Below, piece by piece: positions 36,603 to 46,751 of a DNA stretch of 64,000 bases (position 1 is its first letter; each line of letters begins with the position of its first letter). This stretch comes from Membranihabitans marinus (GTDB taxonomy: Bacteria; Bacteroidota; Bacteroidia; Chitinophagales; Saprospiraceae), in the NCBI RefSeq assembly GCF_021729155.1, contig NZ_JAJQYA010000027.1:1-64000 (forward strand), in the 5' to 3' direction. The translations under genes were made by a program, and so were the position numbers. The notes beneath the pieces were generated by a model that searched no databases, was not told where the DNA came from, and saw only the letters and a program-made list of their open reading frames with translations.

Positions 36603-38312
36603 ATGTATGTGAATTTTTCAAATAACGAATCCAACACATTTGATGCCATTGTAGTAGGAACTGGTATCAGTGGAGGTTGGGCCGCCAAAGAATTAACGGA
36701 AAAGGGACTAAAGACCTTGGTTTTGGAAAGGGGCAGAATGGTTAAGCACGGCGAATACCCGACAGCAATGTTGGATGATTGGGATATGGATCACAAAGGA
36801 AAAGTATTGCCAGAGATTATTGAAGAACACTATCCGAAGCAAAGCAGGACAGGATACACTATCAAGGAGGCATCGAAGCACTGGTTTGTAAAGGATTCAG
36901 AACACCCCTACTTAGAGGATAAAAGGTTCGATTGGATGAGAGGCTATCACGTTGGTGGAAGATCTATTATGTGGGGTCGACAGTGTTATCGATTGAGCGA
37001 TCTCGATTTTGAAGCCAATTTGAAAGAAGGAATTGGAATCGATTGGCCTATTAGATACAAGGACCTGAAACCGTGGTACGACTATGTCGAAAATTATGTG
37101 GGAATCTCAGGCAAAAAAGAAGGCCTATCTCATTTTCCTGATGGACCGTTTATCAAGCCAATGGAACTCAATGTTGCTGAAAAGCATGTTATTGGCAAAA
37201 TTTCCGAATTGTACGACGACAGAATAATGACCAATGCTAGGATAGCCAATTTATCCGAAGCCAAAGAACGCGGTGCCTGTCAATACCGAAATCGATGTAT
37301 TAGAGGCTGTCCTTTTGGCGGATACTTTAGTTCTGTTTCTGCCACCATCCCCGATGCTGACCGAACAGGGAATATGACATTACGCCCCAACAGTATCGTG
37401 CATTCAGTCATCTATGATGCAGCCAGTGGCAAAGCCTCTGGTGTAAGGGTTATCGATACCGAAACTATGGAAGAACATGTGTTCAATGCCAAGATTATCT
37501 TTTTAACTGCTTCTTGTTTGGGAAGTACCCAGATATTGATGAATTCTACATCTTCGACTTTTTCCGAAGGTCTAGGAAATACCAACGGATATTTAGGCAA
37601 AAATCTTATGGATCACCACTTCTTGATCAGTGCATCGGGTAAGGTAGAAGGATATGAAGATCTCTATTTCAAGGGTCGTCGTCCCGGAGGTACCTATATT
37701 CCTAGATTTAGAAATATCGACCAAAAATCGAAGATGAAAGACTTTGTAAGAGGTTATGGATTCCAAGGTGGAGGTGGAAGAGGTGCGGAATGGCAACTCA
37801 ATGTAAAAGAAATGACCTATGGTCGACAAGGCAAAGAAGATCTCTTTAAGCCAGGAGGACCATGGACTTATGGAATGATGGCCTTTGGAGAATGTTTACC
37901 CTATGAGGAAAACAGAGTTTACCAAGATCCCAACGAAAAAGATAAATGGGGTATTCCATTGTTGAGATTTGATGCCGAATGGAAAGAAAACGAACTCAAT
38001 ATGAGAAAAGATATGAGGGAGCAAGCGGTAGAGATGTTGGAAAGAGCAGGTTTAAAGGATGTTAAACTCAACGATAGGATGTCATATCCTGGTTTGGGAA
38101 TACACGAAATGGGAACTGCCAGAATGGGTAGAGACCCCAAGACCAGTATCCTCAACAAGCACAATCAAATACACGACGTACCCAATGTGTTTGTGACAGA
38201 TGGAGCAGCGATGACATCTAGTGGTTGTCAAAATCCATCGATTACCTATATGGCCTTGACTGCAAGAGCTTGTGACTATGCCGTAAAAGAATTAAATCGT
38301 CAAAACCTTTAA
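36603..38312 (+). CDS. GMC family oxidoreductase
   Basis: 569 residues. FAD-dependent dehydrogenase. The FAD dinucleotide fold is at the start (IVVGTGISGGWAAKEL, GxGxxGG at 19-25), then HVGGRSIMWGRQCYR, CIRGCPFGGYFSS, a C-terminal GMC domain with GIHEMGTARMG and NVFVTDGAAMTSSGCQNPSITYMALTARA. No signal peptide. The next gene, 10 nt downstream, is a gluconate 2-dehydrogenase subunit 3-type protein with a twin-arginine signal, so this enzyme is probably carried through the Tat system as a passenger. Substrate likely a sugar or polyol (inference). Confidence 0.9.
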   Translation: MYVNFSNNESNTFDAIVVGTGISGGWAAKELTEKGLKTLVLERGRMVKHGEYPTAMLDDWDMDHKGKVLPEIIEEHYPKQSRTGYTIKEASKHWFVKDSEHPYLEDKRFDWMRGYHVGGRSIMWGRQCYRLSDLDFEANLKEGIGIDWPIRYKDLKPWYDYVENYVGISGKKEGLSHFPDGPFIKPMELNVAEKHVIGKISELYDDRIMTNARIANLSEAKERGACQYRNRCIRGCPFGGYFSSVSATIPDADRTGNMTLRPNSIVHSVIYDAASGKASGVRVIDTETMEEHVFNAKIIFLTASCLGSTQILMNSTSSTFSEGLGNTNGYLGKNLMDHHFLISASGKVEGYEDLYFKGRRPGGTYIPRFRNIDQKSKMKDFVRGYGFQGGGGRGAEWQLNVKEMTYGRQGKEDLFKPGGPWTYGMMAFGECLPYEENRVYQDPNEKDKWGIPLLRFDAEWKENELNMRKDMREQAVEMLERAGLKDVKLNDRMSYPGLGIHEMGTARMGRDPKTSILNKHNQIHDVPNVFVTDGAAMTSSGCQNPSITYMALTARACDYAVKELNRQNL

Positions 38313-38322
38313 GCCAAAAATC

Positions 38323-38880
38323 ATGAATAGAAGAACAGCAATCAAAAGAACATCTGTCATAATGGGGGCAGCCTTATCCGCTGGCACAATAGCTGGCTTA
38401 ATGGCAGGATGTAAGGCGGAAAAAAAATTAAACTGGGTTCCCCAATTTTTTACTGAGGACGAATCCAAAACCCTGAGTAGTTTAACGGAGACTATTCTAC
38501 CTAAAACCGACACTCCTGGAGCTATAGAAGTAGGAGTACCGGAATTTATTGATGACCTCATCGGCAACTTTTGGAAAGAAAAGAAACAGATGAATTTTAA
38601 GTCGCAATTGGAAAAGGTAAATTCCATGAGTCAAGAGAGTTTTGGCAAACCTTATTACGACCTTTCAGAAGAGGACCAAAATACCATAATGGATGAATTA
38701 GTTGCGATGGCAAAAAACGAATCCGGTAAATCCTTTTTTATGGAATTAAAGGAATTGACTTTTTCTGGTTATTTTTCCTCGGAGATAATCGGTGAGCAAG
38801 TACTCAATTACGACCCAGTACCAGGGGTTTATATCGGAGATATCCCAGTAAAAGAGGTTGGAAATGCATGGTCGACATAA
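38323..38880 (+). CDS. gluconate 2-dehydrogenase subunit 3 family protein
   Basis: 185 residues. Twin-arginine signal NRRTAIKRT followed by a hydrophobic stretch and a lipobox-like LMAGC (Cys 29), so it may be a Tat-exported lipoprotein. The body has TLSSLTETILPKTDTPGAIEVGVPEFIDDLIGNF, the family signature, and the C-terminal GYFSSEIIGEQVLNYDPVPGVYIG. It acts as the small subunit of GMC-type dehydrogenases; the large subunit lies directly upstream. No cytochrome subunit follows. Confidence 0.9.
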   Translation: MNRRTAIKRTSVIMGAALSAGTIAGLMAGCKAEKKLNWVPQFFTEDESKTLSSLTETILPKTDTPGAIEVGVPEFIDDLIGNFWKEKKQMNFKSQLEKVNSMSQESFGKPYYDLSEEDQNTIMDELVAMAKNESGKSFFMELKELTFSGYFSSEIIGEQVLNYDPVPGVYIGDIPVKEVGNAWST

Positions 38881-38895
38881 TTTTTTAAAAAAATG

Positions 38896-38926
38896 TTTGG
38901 ACATTTGAAGTAAAATAGTAAATTTG
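38896..38926 (+). promoter_or_regulatory. promoter of tRNA-Asn
   Basis: TTTG (38896-38899), a 19-base spacer and TAAATTTG (38919-38926). The following CATTCGCT equals that of the tRNA-Lys promoter. The tRNA starts 39 bases later. Confidence 0.85.
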
Positions 38927-38965
38927 CATTCGCTAATAAGGAAATAGATTTCCGACAGCAATGTT

Positions 38966-39039
38966 GCCTCAGTAGCTCAGCTGGTTAGAGCGGCGGACTG
39001 TTAATCCGTAGGTCGTAGGTTCGAGCCCTACCTGAGGCG
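38966..39039 (+). tRNA. tRNA-Asn (GUU)
   Basis: Acceptor GCCTCAG pairs with CTGAGGC, the anticodon loop CTGTTAA has anticodon GTT, T stem GTAGG/CCTAC, discriminator G as expected for Asn. CCA not encoded. Confidence 0.97.
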
Positions 39040-39044
39040 CTTTC

Positions 39045-39080
39045 AAAAAGAGTTGTGATTCATTTCACGACTCTTTTTTT
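39045..39080 (+). terminator. intrinsic terminator after tRNA-Asn
   Basis: AAAAGAGTTGTGA pairs with TCACGACTCTTTT (one wobble) around a short loop, followed by a T-run. Five bases after the tRNA. Confidence 0.92.
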
Positions 39081-39469
39081 TTGCCCCATATCCTTCCTTT
39101 CGCCGCAGCAGCAATACGGTCTACAAAACCTAGGATATAAAACGAATTACTTATAATTCATCTATCTCATTATCCAGTCGCTTTCTTTTAAACCATTGTA
39201 TTTTCGTTGTCTTCTCAATGGATCAAGGTGTAATCCACATATCCACTCAAATTATTTTACAATTTTATATTAACACTATTTCACTAGACACCTAATTATA
39301 CATACATTCATCATAAATAATTGAAACTTAATGATATAAAATTCATTATTTTCATTATATTAGAACGACGATAGTATATTCTAACTATCATACTACCATA
39401 AATCCCAAGAGTCGCAAGCCTACTTTGCATTGAGTACATTCATATATCCCCATTTAAAATCATATTTAA
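39081..39469. other. intergenic, nothing recognised
   Basis: AT-rich stretch between the tRNA-Asn terminator and the next gene. No RNA, repeat or clear promoter recognised. Confidence 0.5.
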
Positions 39470-40756
39470 ATGACTATCATGAAATATTGCATCACCTTCA
39501 TCCTGACCACTATTATATCTTTATCGGCTATCGGTCAGAAAACTTTAGTCCCGAAAATAGACACGACTCGATTTATCCTTAATTTTGACATCAAAAATGA
39601 GAGATTAATCATCCCTTCCAACACAATATATTTTAAGAAAAATAAGGCTTATATCATAGCGATTCCCAATATCAACAACAGCTACCTTGAACTCAAAAGT
39701 GAAATTGAACATTTTCAATACTTATCCTCCACGCCTAGTCAGTTAAAATTTATCTTCCCCAAATCAAGCAGTGAAGTTTTTTCCGATCACCTAACTATTG
39801 TAGATAAAACGAGTCTGTATCCTACCTCAATTGATATTTATGCCAATCAATTTGCCGAACTCATGGAACTCGACCATAAAATATATCAAAAAACTAAGTG
39901 GAAAAGTGATCCTACATGGGCCGATGAAACCATAACAGCATATCTAAGAAAAATGCCTATCACTTCTATTGACGATATACCCAATTATTTTCAAGCTGCA
40001 AAGGAATATCTATTAATTGCAGAAACCCATGAAAAAAGTCAAATTACAAAATGGAAATCGTCCGATGATCCAATTGAAATATTGCTACAAAAATATGCAA
40101 AAATACGGACGATCAATGCCCATGTTCAATCTCTGCCCATAACTTCGATTTACCATCACCTCAAAGCATCGCAACAGCTGAGACAGGGCTTGACCAGCCC
40201 TGTCTATGTGGCAACAGAAGATGAATCCAAAATATCACTCACTCTATACGATAGCTATATCAATGATACCATAAGTCATCACAATTTAAATGTATACACC
40301 TATGGAGATATCGATTTAGACTTTTCCATTGGTTTATTTCACAGCAACCTATATCAAAACCACTACTACCTTGAAGATAGAGACAGCTTAAATCAAGACA
40401 TAAAGGAGGAAACAGTACCAAATATCAATATTGCCTTTGGAGCATTGGCTCACCTCTCCTACCATATTGCCCCAAAACTAAAATTTGGGATTTGTCTAGG
40501 CACTGCACTCACAGCTTTCGATGAAGGACTGCAATACTTGCTGGGAGGAAGCATTATCCTCGGGCGTCAGAAGCAATTGGTCATTAGTGGAGGCTTTTCT
40601 TTTGCACAATTGGACCAACTTTCTGCCAGTGTGAAAAAAGACAGTCAGGGGCCTTATTTGTCGATGGATGAATCTTCAATTCCCCTTATTCAAAAAGGAA
40701 AAACCGGGTACTTTTTAGGAATAAGTTACAACCTCATTCAAATCAAAAAACTATGA
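39470..40756 (+). CDS. exported protein of unknown function, predicted beta-rich
   Basis: 428 residues (425 if the start is ATG 39479, which gives a cleaner signal peptide MKYCITFILTTIISLSAIGQ). I do not recognise the family. Residues about 130-250 are helical, including a repeated motif pair, LRKMPITSIDDIPNYFQAAKEYL and VQSLPITSIYHHLKASQQL (a Leu/Met-Pro-Ile-Thr-Ser-Ile repeat about 60 residues apart). Residues about 290-428 alternate hydrophobic strands with turns like an outer-membrane barrel end (NINIAFGALAHLSYHIAPKLKFGICLGTAL, YFLGISYNLIQI). It overlaps the next gene by four bases. First of a three-gene cluster. Confidence 0.7.
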   Translation: MTIMKYCITFILTTIISLSAIGQKTLVPKIDTTRFILNFDIKNERLIIPSNTIYFKKNKAYIIAIPNINNSYLELKSEIEHFQYLSSTPSQLKFIFPKSSSEVFSDHLTIVDKTSLYPTSIDIYANQFAELMELDHKIYQKTKWKSDPTWADETITAYLRKMPITSIDDIPNYFQAAKEYLLIAETHEKSQITKWKSSDDPIEILLQKYAKIRTINAHVQSLPITSIYHHLKASQQLRQGLTSPVYVATEDESKISLTLYDSYINDTISHHNLNVYTYGDIDLDFSIGLFHSNLYQNHYYLEDRDSLNQDIKEETVPNINIAFGALAHLSYHIAPKLKFGICLGTALTAFDEGLQYLLGGSIILGRQKQLVISGGFSFAQLDQLSASVKKDSQGPYLSMDESSIPLIQKGKTGYFLGISYNLIQIKKL

Positions 40757-41235
40757 AAAAAAATCAAAAAACCATTATTGTCATCTTGGCCAATGTCGCT
40801 TTACTGGGATATTTACTCTGTTCTATCTATGTATTCTATATGGCCTTCAGTATTGGTTACGGTAAAAAGGAACTGCCTCAAGATTACTTAAACCAAATCA
40901 ATGAAGTACTGATGTATTTCAACAATGGCCTCACAGGCATGGTAGGCGGCATCGTGGCGTCGGGCTTCGGCATACCCACTGCAGTAGATTCCAATCACAG
41001 AAAGACGGTTAAGCTCACCCAGTTAGGCAATATGATATCTTCGAATTTCGAAGACCCTACCAAAGAACGCTTAGGTTTTTATTATGCCCTTACCTATATA
41101 GTTTTCGGCATTGCTTCCATATTAGTCTGGATAATTTTACAGGACAGTACCCTCCCCAATATCACTCATATGGCTACGACCTTCTTTGGCATGTTGATGG
41201 CCATTGTGGTATCCTATTTTGGGGTCAGCAATTAA
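40753..41235 (+). CDS. small membrane protein of unknown function
   Basis: 160 residues with three or four membrane spans: about 7-33 (TIIVILANVALLGYLLCSIYVFYMAF), a weaker Gly-rich one (NGLTGMVGGIVASGFGI, about 57-73), about 110-128 (FYYALTYIVFGIASILVWII) and about 139-158 (ATTFFGMLMAIVVSYFGV). No known family recognised. The Gly-rich span and size recall small channel or holin-like proteins, but that is only an impression. ATGA overlap with the preceding exported protein shows co-translation. Confidence 0.7.
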   Translation: MKKNQKTIIVILANVALLGYLLCSIYVFYMAFSIGYGKKELPQDYLNQINEVLMYFNNGLTGMVGGIVASGFGIPTAVDSNHRKTVKLTQLGNMISSNFEDPTKERLGFYYALTYIVFGIASILVWIILQDSTLPNITHMATTFFGMLMAIVVSYFGVSN

Positions 41236-41312
41236 CTGAATTTCAAAAACGAGAATACCCTTTAAATCGCATTGAAAAAATTAAACTCTATAAATATAAA
41301 AAACGGTAACAC

Positions 41313-42227
41313 ATGAAGAATATACCACTTATACTCGAATCTTACCCCGATATTATTCAGGCCAAAATAGAACAACGCGAAAGGATGCAGAGAAAGAACA
41401 TTCCCTCTTCTATCAACGGCCAGATTCATGAACTCGTCTTTGAAGATCTCAAATTGTGGCGAGTTGGTCAACTTACCGTAAGTTTTAAAGGTGGCGATCC
41501 ATCCCTACATCATCAAATCGCTCAGACTGCTTCTATATGGACCCAATATGGCAATATTAGTTTCGACTTCGGTTATAACGAGGCTAATAATTCTTATCGA
41601 CTCTGGCAGCCTGGAGATGAGAGCCATATTCGGATTGGATTTGAATACAGTGGATATTGGTCATTGGTAGGTACAGACAGTACCGACGTCAACATTGTCA
41701 GTCCAGGCGACATCACCTTAAATTTAAATGACTTTGATATTGGCCTACCACATAATTGGCAGGGCATAGTATTGCACGAATTTGGCCATGCTCTCGGTTT
41801 TCATCACGAACATCAAAGTCCTGCTACGATTTGCGATTTCGACTGGGAGTTGGTTTACGAATATTTAGCCGGTCCTCCGAATTATTGGCCAAAGAGCAAA
41901 GTAGATCACAATCTCAGACAGTTGCAGTCCGGAGGCCTCACTTATTCTGCTCATGATGCCAAATCAATCATGCATTACAGCTTTCCAGCATGGATGTTTA
42001 TAAAAAAAGAAAACTCAACCTGTTACACACCTGAGAATAACCAATTGTCTGAAATGGATCAAAAAATGATGGAAAAAGCTTATCCTTATGACGATAACTT
42101 AATCGCAGTCACTGATCAACGAAGAATTCAAAATCTAGATCAAATCTTGTCCCATATGGTCGACAAAAACTCAGTGCATACTCAGATGCATCGACATCTA
42201 AACTATTATCAACGCAAGGCCATTTAA
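41313..42227 (+). CDS. astacin-like (M12A) zinc metallopeptidase without signal peptide
   Basis: 304 residues. The zinc site HEFGHALGFHHE is at 155-166 (ligands His155, His159, His165; catalytic Glu156) and the Met-turn is SIMHYSFP further on, the astacin/metzincin pattern. The preceding region (LWRVGQLTVSFKGGDPSLHHQIAQTASIWTQYGNISFDFG) is typical of bacterial M12-type peptidases. The start MKNIPLILESYPDII is no signal peptide, and none appears if the frame is read further upstream. How it leaves the cell, or whether it does, is unclear. It lies 77 nt after the small membrane protein on the same strand. Confidence 0.85.
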   Translation: MKNIPLILESYPDIIQAKIEQRERMQRKNIPSSINGQIHELVFEDLKLWRVGQLTVSFKGGDPSLHHQIAQTASIWTQYGNISFDFGYNEANNSYRLWQPGDESHIRIGFEYSGYWSLVGTDSTDVNIVSPGDITLNLNDFDIGLPHNWQGIVLHEFGHALGFHHEHQSPATICDFDWELVYEYLAGPPNYWPKSKVDHNLRQLQSGGLTYSAHDAKSIMHYSFPAWMFIKKENSTCYTPENNQLSEMDQKMMEKAYPYDDNLIAVTDQRRIQNLDQILSHMVDKNSVHTQMHRHLNYYQRKAI

Positions 42228-42335
42228 CCACAGATAATCCCACATATGTATTCCTTACTTCAATGATTTCTCAAGATAGATTACAAAAATATGGATGGTG
42301 AGTAAGTAAGGCTAGGACTCAACAAATGGTATGAG

Positions 42336-45300
42336 TTATTTCTTTATGGTCTTTATTTTGGGTATTTCGATATTAAACTGTGTTCCCTTTGGTCTTTTTT
42401 TAATCCAAACTTTCACGTTTATTAATGCTGCCAATTCTTTCACAATAAACAATCCCAAACCGCTAAAGGAACTAAATGATCGCCGCTGGGATTCTATTAA
42501 TTTTTCTGAAGGAGTATTGAGCCATTCCACAATTTCATCGGGCACACCATCCCCCTCGTCTTCAACCATTATCCAAACTCGCATATCATCCTCCTCATAT
42601 CGAATATTCATTTCACTATCAATAGAATTCTTAATAGCATTATCAATAACATTGGTCAAAATTATTTTTAACAAATGAGGATTACTTCTAACCGAGGCAA
42701 TGGTCTTAATTTCATGATTAACACGAACCGCTTTTTCTTGGATTACAATAGCAAATCCCTCTAAGATTTCATCATTGATCACAGGAATATTGCATTTTAA
42801 GATAGGCAACTCTTCCTTTTTAATGTCTATTTTAGAAAATTCCAACAAATCATTCATCAATTTATTGATCTGCATTAGGGATTTCTCCATAGCATCTGCA
42901 ATTTCATCCATTAAATTCTCATCCTTCTTGTAAATAGGGTTTTGAATTTTTTGAGTCATCATAATCAAATACTTTAATGGAGTAACGACATCGTGACTCA
43001 TAGCACCCAAAAGATACTCCTGCACGCGAATTTGATTTTTTAAAGCATTTTGGGATTGATTTAATTTCGTCAATGCGACCTGTAATGTCTTTGTTCTTTT
43101 TTGAACCTCTAACTCAAGATTACTATTTCGATTTTGAATGCGCAAGGTGGTAAACTGAAGATAAGTATAGAAAAAGATCAATATTCCAAAGGACAATAGG
43201 AGGTAAAAATAAATGGTATTGTAAAAATGTGGGACTTTAATTAAAATCAATTTGGTTAGAAAAAAATTATCAACACCATAGCCATTCATTTTTTTAATAT
43301 ACAACCGATATTCCCCATCGTCGACAGCATTGGCGACCAGTCCAGTTTGCGGATTGAACAAAGTCCATACTGGTTGACCTCCTTTTTTTACCAATGAATA
43401 ATAAATCTGAAGATTTTCAGTATTTCCTAAATAAGCTGTACTCAATTGCAATTCAATCTGACTTTCATTGCTTCCCAGTATTAAGGTATCTGCTATCTGT
43501 CGACTTTCTCCCTCAATACTTACAGCATCGATTTTCAAGATATTATTGGGCAAAGCTTCATTTATCGATTCTGGATTAAAATTAACCAAACCATCCAATG
43601 ACGGAAAGACAACTTGTCCATTGGCAAGCTTATTGACACATGGATAGCAGCCACCATTAAATTCATTGGTAGCAAAGCCATCGTCTTTATCAAAATAATA
43701 ATAAAATACGTGATCAACTTCCCCCTTAGCATAAGCTTTCAAATCCGATTTCAACATCTTGAACATGCCTTTATTGGTGGTAATCCAAAAAAATCCCTTT
43801 TCATCTTCATAGATACAATGGGAGGCGGATAAATTATTGGAAATATCATTGGGAAGATCATATACTACATCACCATCCACCAAAAATATCCCTGATTGAT
43901 AGGTTGATACCCATAGGTACCGATTATCGGAATAATACAAAGACCGGATATTTTTGCCTTCCATACCGACTACTTCTTCAACACTAGCATTATTTAAATT
44001 AACTTTATACAATCCACTCAAACTTCCGACATACATGGTAGACTCATCAATTTTCTCAAAAACAGAAGCCCTATCAATATCGGCATACAAGGTAGGCTTA
44101 GCATTGTCGTCGTATACATCTATATAGTAGATGCCAATTACTTCTCCTGATATCCAGATTCGTCCATTGTATATAGAAGAGATGAGATTTACTCGATTGT
44201 TTAACACCCAGTGTTTTACTTCCTTATAATTACTGTCTAACTTGTACAAAATATTGTTTACACAAGTCCAAATATATCCATAAGCATCCCGCTGAATGAC
44301 ATAATGTCGAAAATTTACATCTGCTATATCCCTATATAATACATCATCAACAGTCTCCCAAGTAAACTCTTGACCTTTGGGTGTTAACAATGAATTGGGG
44401 CGGGAAGGAATTAAACTATAAAAACTATTCACAAAGAGCCGATTGCTCTTCACTCTAACAACCTTAAATTGTTTTTTTCTTAAAACCAAGAGTCCTTTGG
44501 TAAGACTACCTAAAAATATAAAGTTCTGATCCGCACTTTCAAAAAAAGAATATATGGCAGTAAATCCCTTTTTCTCCATATCCATAACAGTCTGAGCCAC
44601 AAAGCGATTTTTAATTCGACTAGACAATTTATACAATCGATTATCTAAAGTAATTAACACCGACTTTTGATGAATACTCCATATAACCTTTAATTCATCG
44701 GTATTCGACAAATTGCTCAATATGGGATGATCAAAAAATATTTGTCTTAAACCTGATTTTTCGACGGCCCAAAATTTATTTTCCTCATCTCTATAGTACA
44801 GTTTTTCGTTTAACAAAAACACTCCTTCGTACTTTAGATCTTTTACTTCTATGGAAAAACTCAACTTCTCATTGTCGTAATACTCAACCTTGTGTTGGTA
44901 ACACAAATAAAACCTCTTATCAGAAACCCGAACAGCAAAAAAAGCGTCATCATATCCAATATCGATATCTCTAGGAGCTCCATAAGCCAGCCTAAAATCA
45001 GAATACAATGTCGTGTCGACGAAGTTTGAATAATACTCTAACTTTTCATTCTTATAATTATCCGAATCTTCGACTTTTAGAGTATAAATATTGACATAGT
45101 CCCATTGATCAGAAACAGCATAAATATTTCCGGTGGATTCATACTCAATAAATTTTATAAACCGATTGGTTTTTAATCCCAAATTATCCTGATCGTAAAC
45201 CACAAATTGATGACCATCAAATCGGACTATCCCCGCTTCAGAAAGCAACCAATAATATCCTAGTGAATCTTGAATAATATCCTTTACACTATTCTGAGGC

Positions 45301-45470
45301 AGACCTGATTCACTATCAAATAGCTGAAGAGTATATCCATCTTCTGGTATAAAATTATTATATTGACTATAAACATCAGCAGTTACAAAAAGGAATAAGA
45401 CAGGTACAAGCCAGTGAAACAATGAACTTATACACCAAAATCCCCCTATCCTTGATGTATTTCTACACAT
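42336..45470 (-). CDS. Y_Y_Y/beta-propeller sensor histidine kinase
   Basis: 1044 residues. Signal peptide or first span (LFHWLVPVLFLFVTADVYSQ), then two beta-propellers of Reg_prop repeats (about 45-690; DIIQDSLGYYWLLSEAGIVRFDG, IYEDEKGFFWITTNKGMFKM), a Y_Y_Y domain (about 690-745), a membrane span near 753-778, and a cytoplasmic kinase: H-box MSHDVVTPLKYL with His826, N-box NVIDNAIKNS, G-boxes VEDEGDGVPDEI and FSGLGLFIVKEL. No receiver or DNA-binding domain is fused, unlike the hybrid regulators usual for this architecture. The LuxR-type response regulator 1.6 kb away is the likely partner. The first codons contain TGTAGAA, half of the dyad found elsewhere. Confidence 0.9.
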   Translation of the reverse strand: MCRNTSRIGGFWCISSLFHWLVPVLFLFVTADVYSQYNNFIPEDGYTLQLFDSESGLPQNSVKDIIQDSLGYYWLLSEAGIVRFDGHQFVVYDQDNLGLKTNRFIKFIEYESTGNIYAVSDQWDYVNIYTLKVEDSDNYKNEKLEYYSNFVDTTLYSDFRLAYGAPRDIDIGYDDAFFAVRVSDKRFYLCYQHKVEYYDNEKLSFSIEVKDLKYEGVFLLNEKLYYRDEENKFWAVEKSGLRQIFFDHPILSNLSNTDELKVIWSIHQKSVLITLDNRLYKLSSRIKNRFVAQTVMDMEKKGFTAIYSFFESADQNFIFLGSLTKGLLVLRKKQFKVVRVKSNRLFVNSFYSLIPSRPNSLLTPKGQEFTWETVDDVLYRDIADVNFRHYVIQRDAYGYIWTCVNNILYKLDSNYKEVKHWVLNNRVNLISSIYNGRIWISGEVIGIYYIDVYDDNAKPTLYADIDRASVFEKIDESTMYVGSLSGLYKVNLNNASVEEVVGMEGKNIRSLYYSDNRYLWVSTYQSGIFLVDGDVVYDLPNDISNNLSASHCIYEDEKGFFWITTNKGMFKMLKSDLKAYAKGEVDHVFYYYFDKDDGFATNEFNGGCYPCVNKLANGQVVFPSLDGLVNFNPESINEALPNNILKIDAVSIEGESRQIADTLILGSNESQIELQLSTAYLGNTENLQIYYSLVKKGGQPVWTLFNPQTGLVANAVDDGEYRLYIKKMNGYGVDNFFLTKLILIKVPHFYNTIYFYLLLSFGILIFFYTYLQFTTLRIQNRNSNLELEVQKRTKTLQVALTKLNQSQNALKNQIRVQEYLLGAMSHDVVTPLKYLIMMTQKIQNPIYKKDENLMDEIADAMEKSLMQINKLMNDLLEFSKIDIKKEELPILKCNIPVINDEILEGFAIVIQEKAVRVNHEIKTIASVRSNPHLLKIILTNVIDNAIKNSIDSEMNIRYEEDDMRVWIMVEDEGDGVPDEIVEWLNTPSEKLIESQRRSFSSFSGLGLFIVKELAALINVKVWIKKRPKGTQFNIEIPKIKTIKK

Positions 45471-46751
45471 TTAGTTTTTTTTTCAATCTTTTCATAAAAA
45501 TAAGTCTAACAAGACAAAATATTAATAAAAGTTATAATGACCCTCGATTATTAAGGAAAAGAAACATTATTACAATTACCAAAGTTAATAAAATAACAAA
45601 GACGGTTTTAATACAATTTTTAAAAAATGAATCTTTCACTATTAGATCGCTATCCTCGGCTTTTGAATCATTTCATCTCTTTAATATGAAATACAGGGTT
45701 AAAATTAATTCACTATTTAACTTCCAAGCAGAAATAACTTTCGACCATGTATAAAAAAATAAGGATTTCACAAATCAGTTCCAGTCCATGTGTAAAAATT
45801 AAAACGCAGGGATCATAACATTGGACTACCACAATTTATATAATAAAAGATCACCACTGATTTGGCAGGTTATGAAATTAAAATCTTTATACGCATCGAG
45901 AATTTGGAGTCGATGCAAAACCAAAATATTTCAATATTACATTTCCAGTGAAAACCTAAGAAAAAATCAACATTTATATTTCATTTTAAATTGGAATATC
46001 TTCATTATCATAAACTATCATACTATCATGTAGAAAAGCCAGTTGAATTATCTATTAAAAAAATAATTTATTCCTAAAATACCAACCAACAATTTTCTTT
46101 ATATATACACTATCTGTAAGCGACAGATTATAATTTTAAGATATTTTTAAAAATATAATCAACTACATATATTGAAATACAAAAATCACATTACAATTCA
46201 AATTAATCACAACAAAAAGAAACCACTATCTATCAATACCCACTTACATCGCAGATAATTACACAAAAACAGTAAACTCAAAACCAATATTACATCAATA
46301 AACACCAATTCAATAAATACATTATATTTCAACACATTTACACAATCAATAAGGATTAGTAAAAATAAAATCAATAAATATTATATGAAAATTTCATAGG
46401 AAAATAGGATTAGATGAAGATGTATAATAAAGTCTATAATTATTTTTCTTACACTGCTTCTTACTTTGTAGAGTCTTATCTTTATAAGCATCACAGAACA
46501 ATGCTACAAAACACTACTATTCAAGACATTACCAACGGATACATCTTGTAAATTCAATCATTTTTTTTTAACATCAAATACTTTTCAGTTTCCGATTAAA
46601 AAGTTGATATAACGGGAAATAGAAATCTTATCATCAAATAAGAACTTTCAGGAGGAAAATCCCACTATTATTATGAATTAATCAAATAACATAAATACAT
46701 ATAAATCAATGACAATCACGATAAAACCATAACAAAGAGGGGATAAAAATT

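Noticed and set aside
45422-46033. Two short open frames upstream of the sensor kinase
   Set aside because: Composition follows the surrounding AT-rich DNA, no recognisable domain, one overlaps the kinase start.
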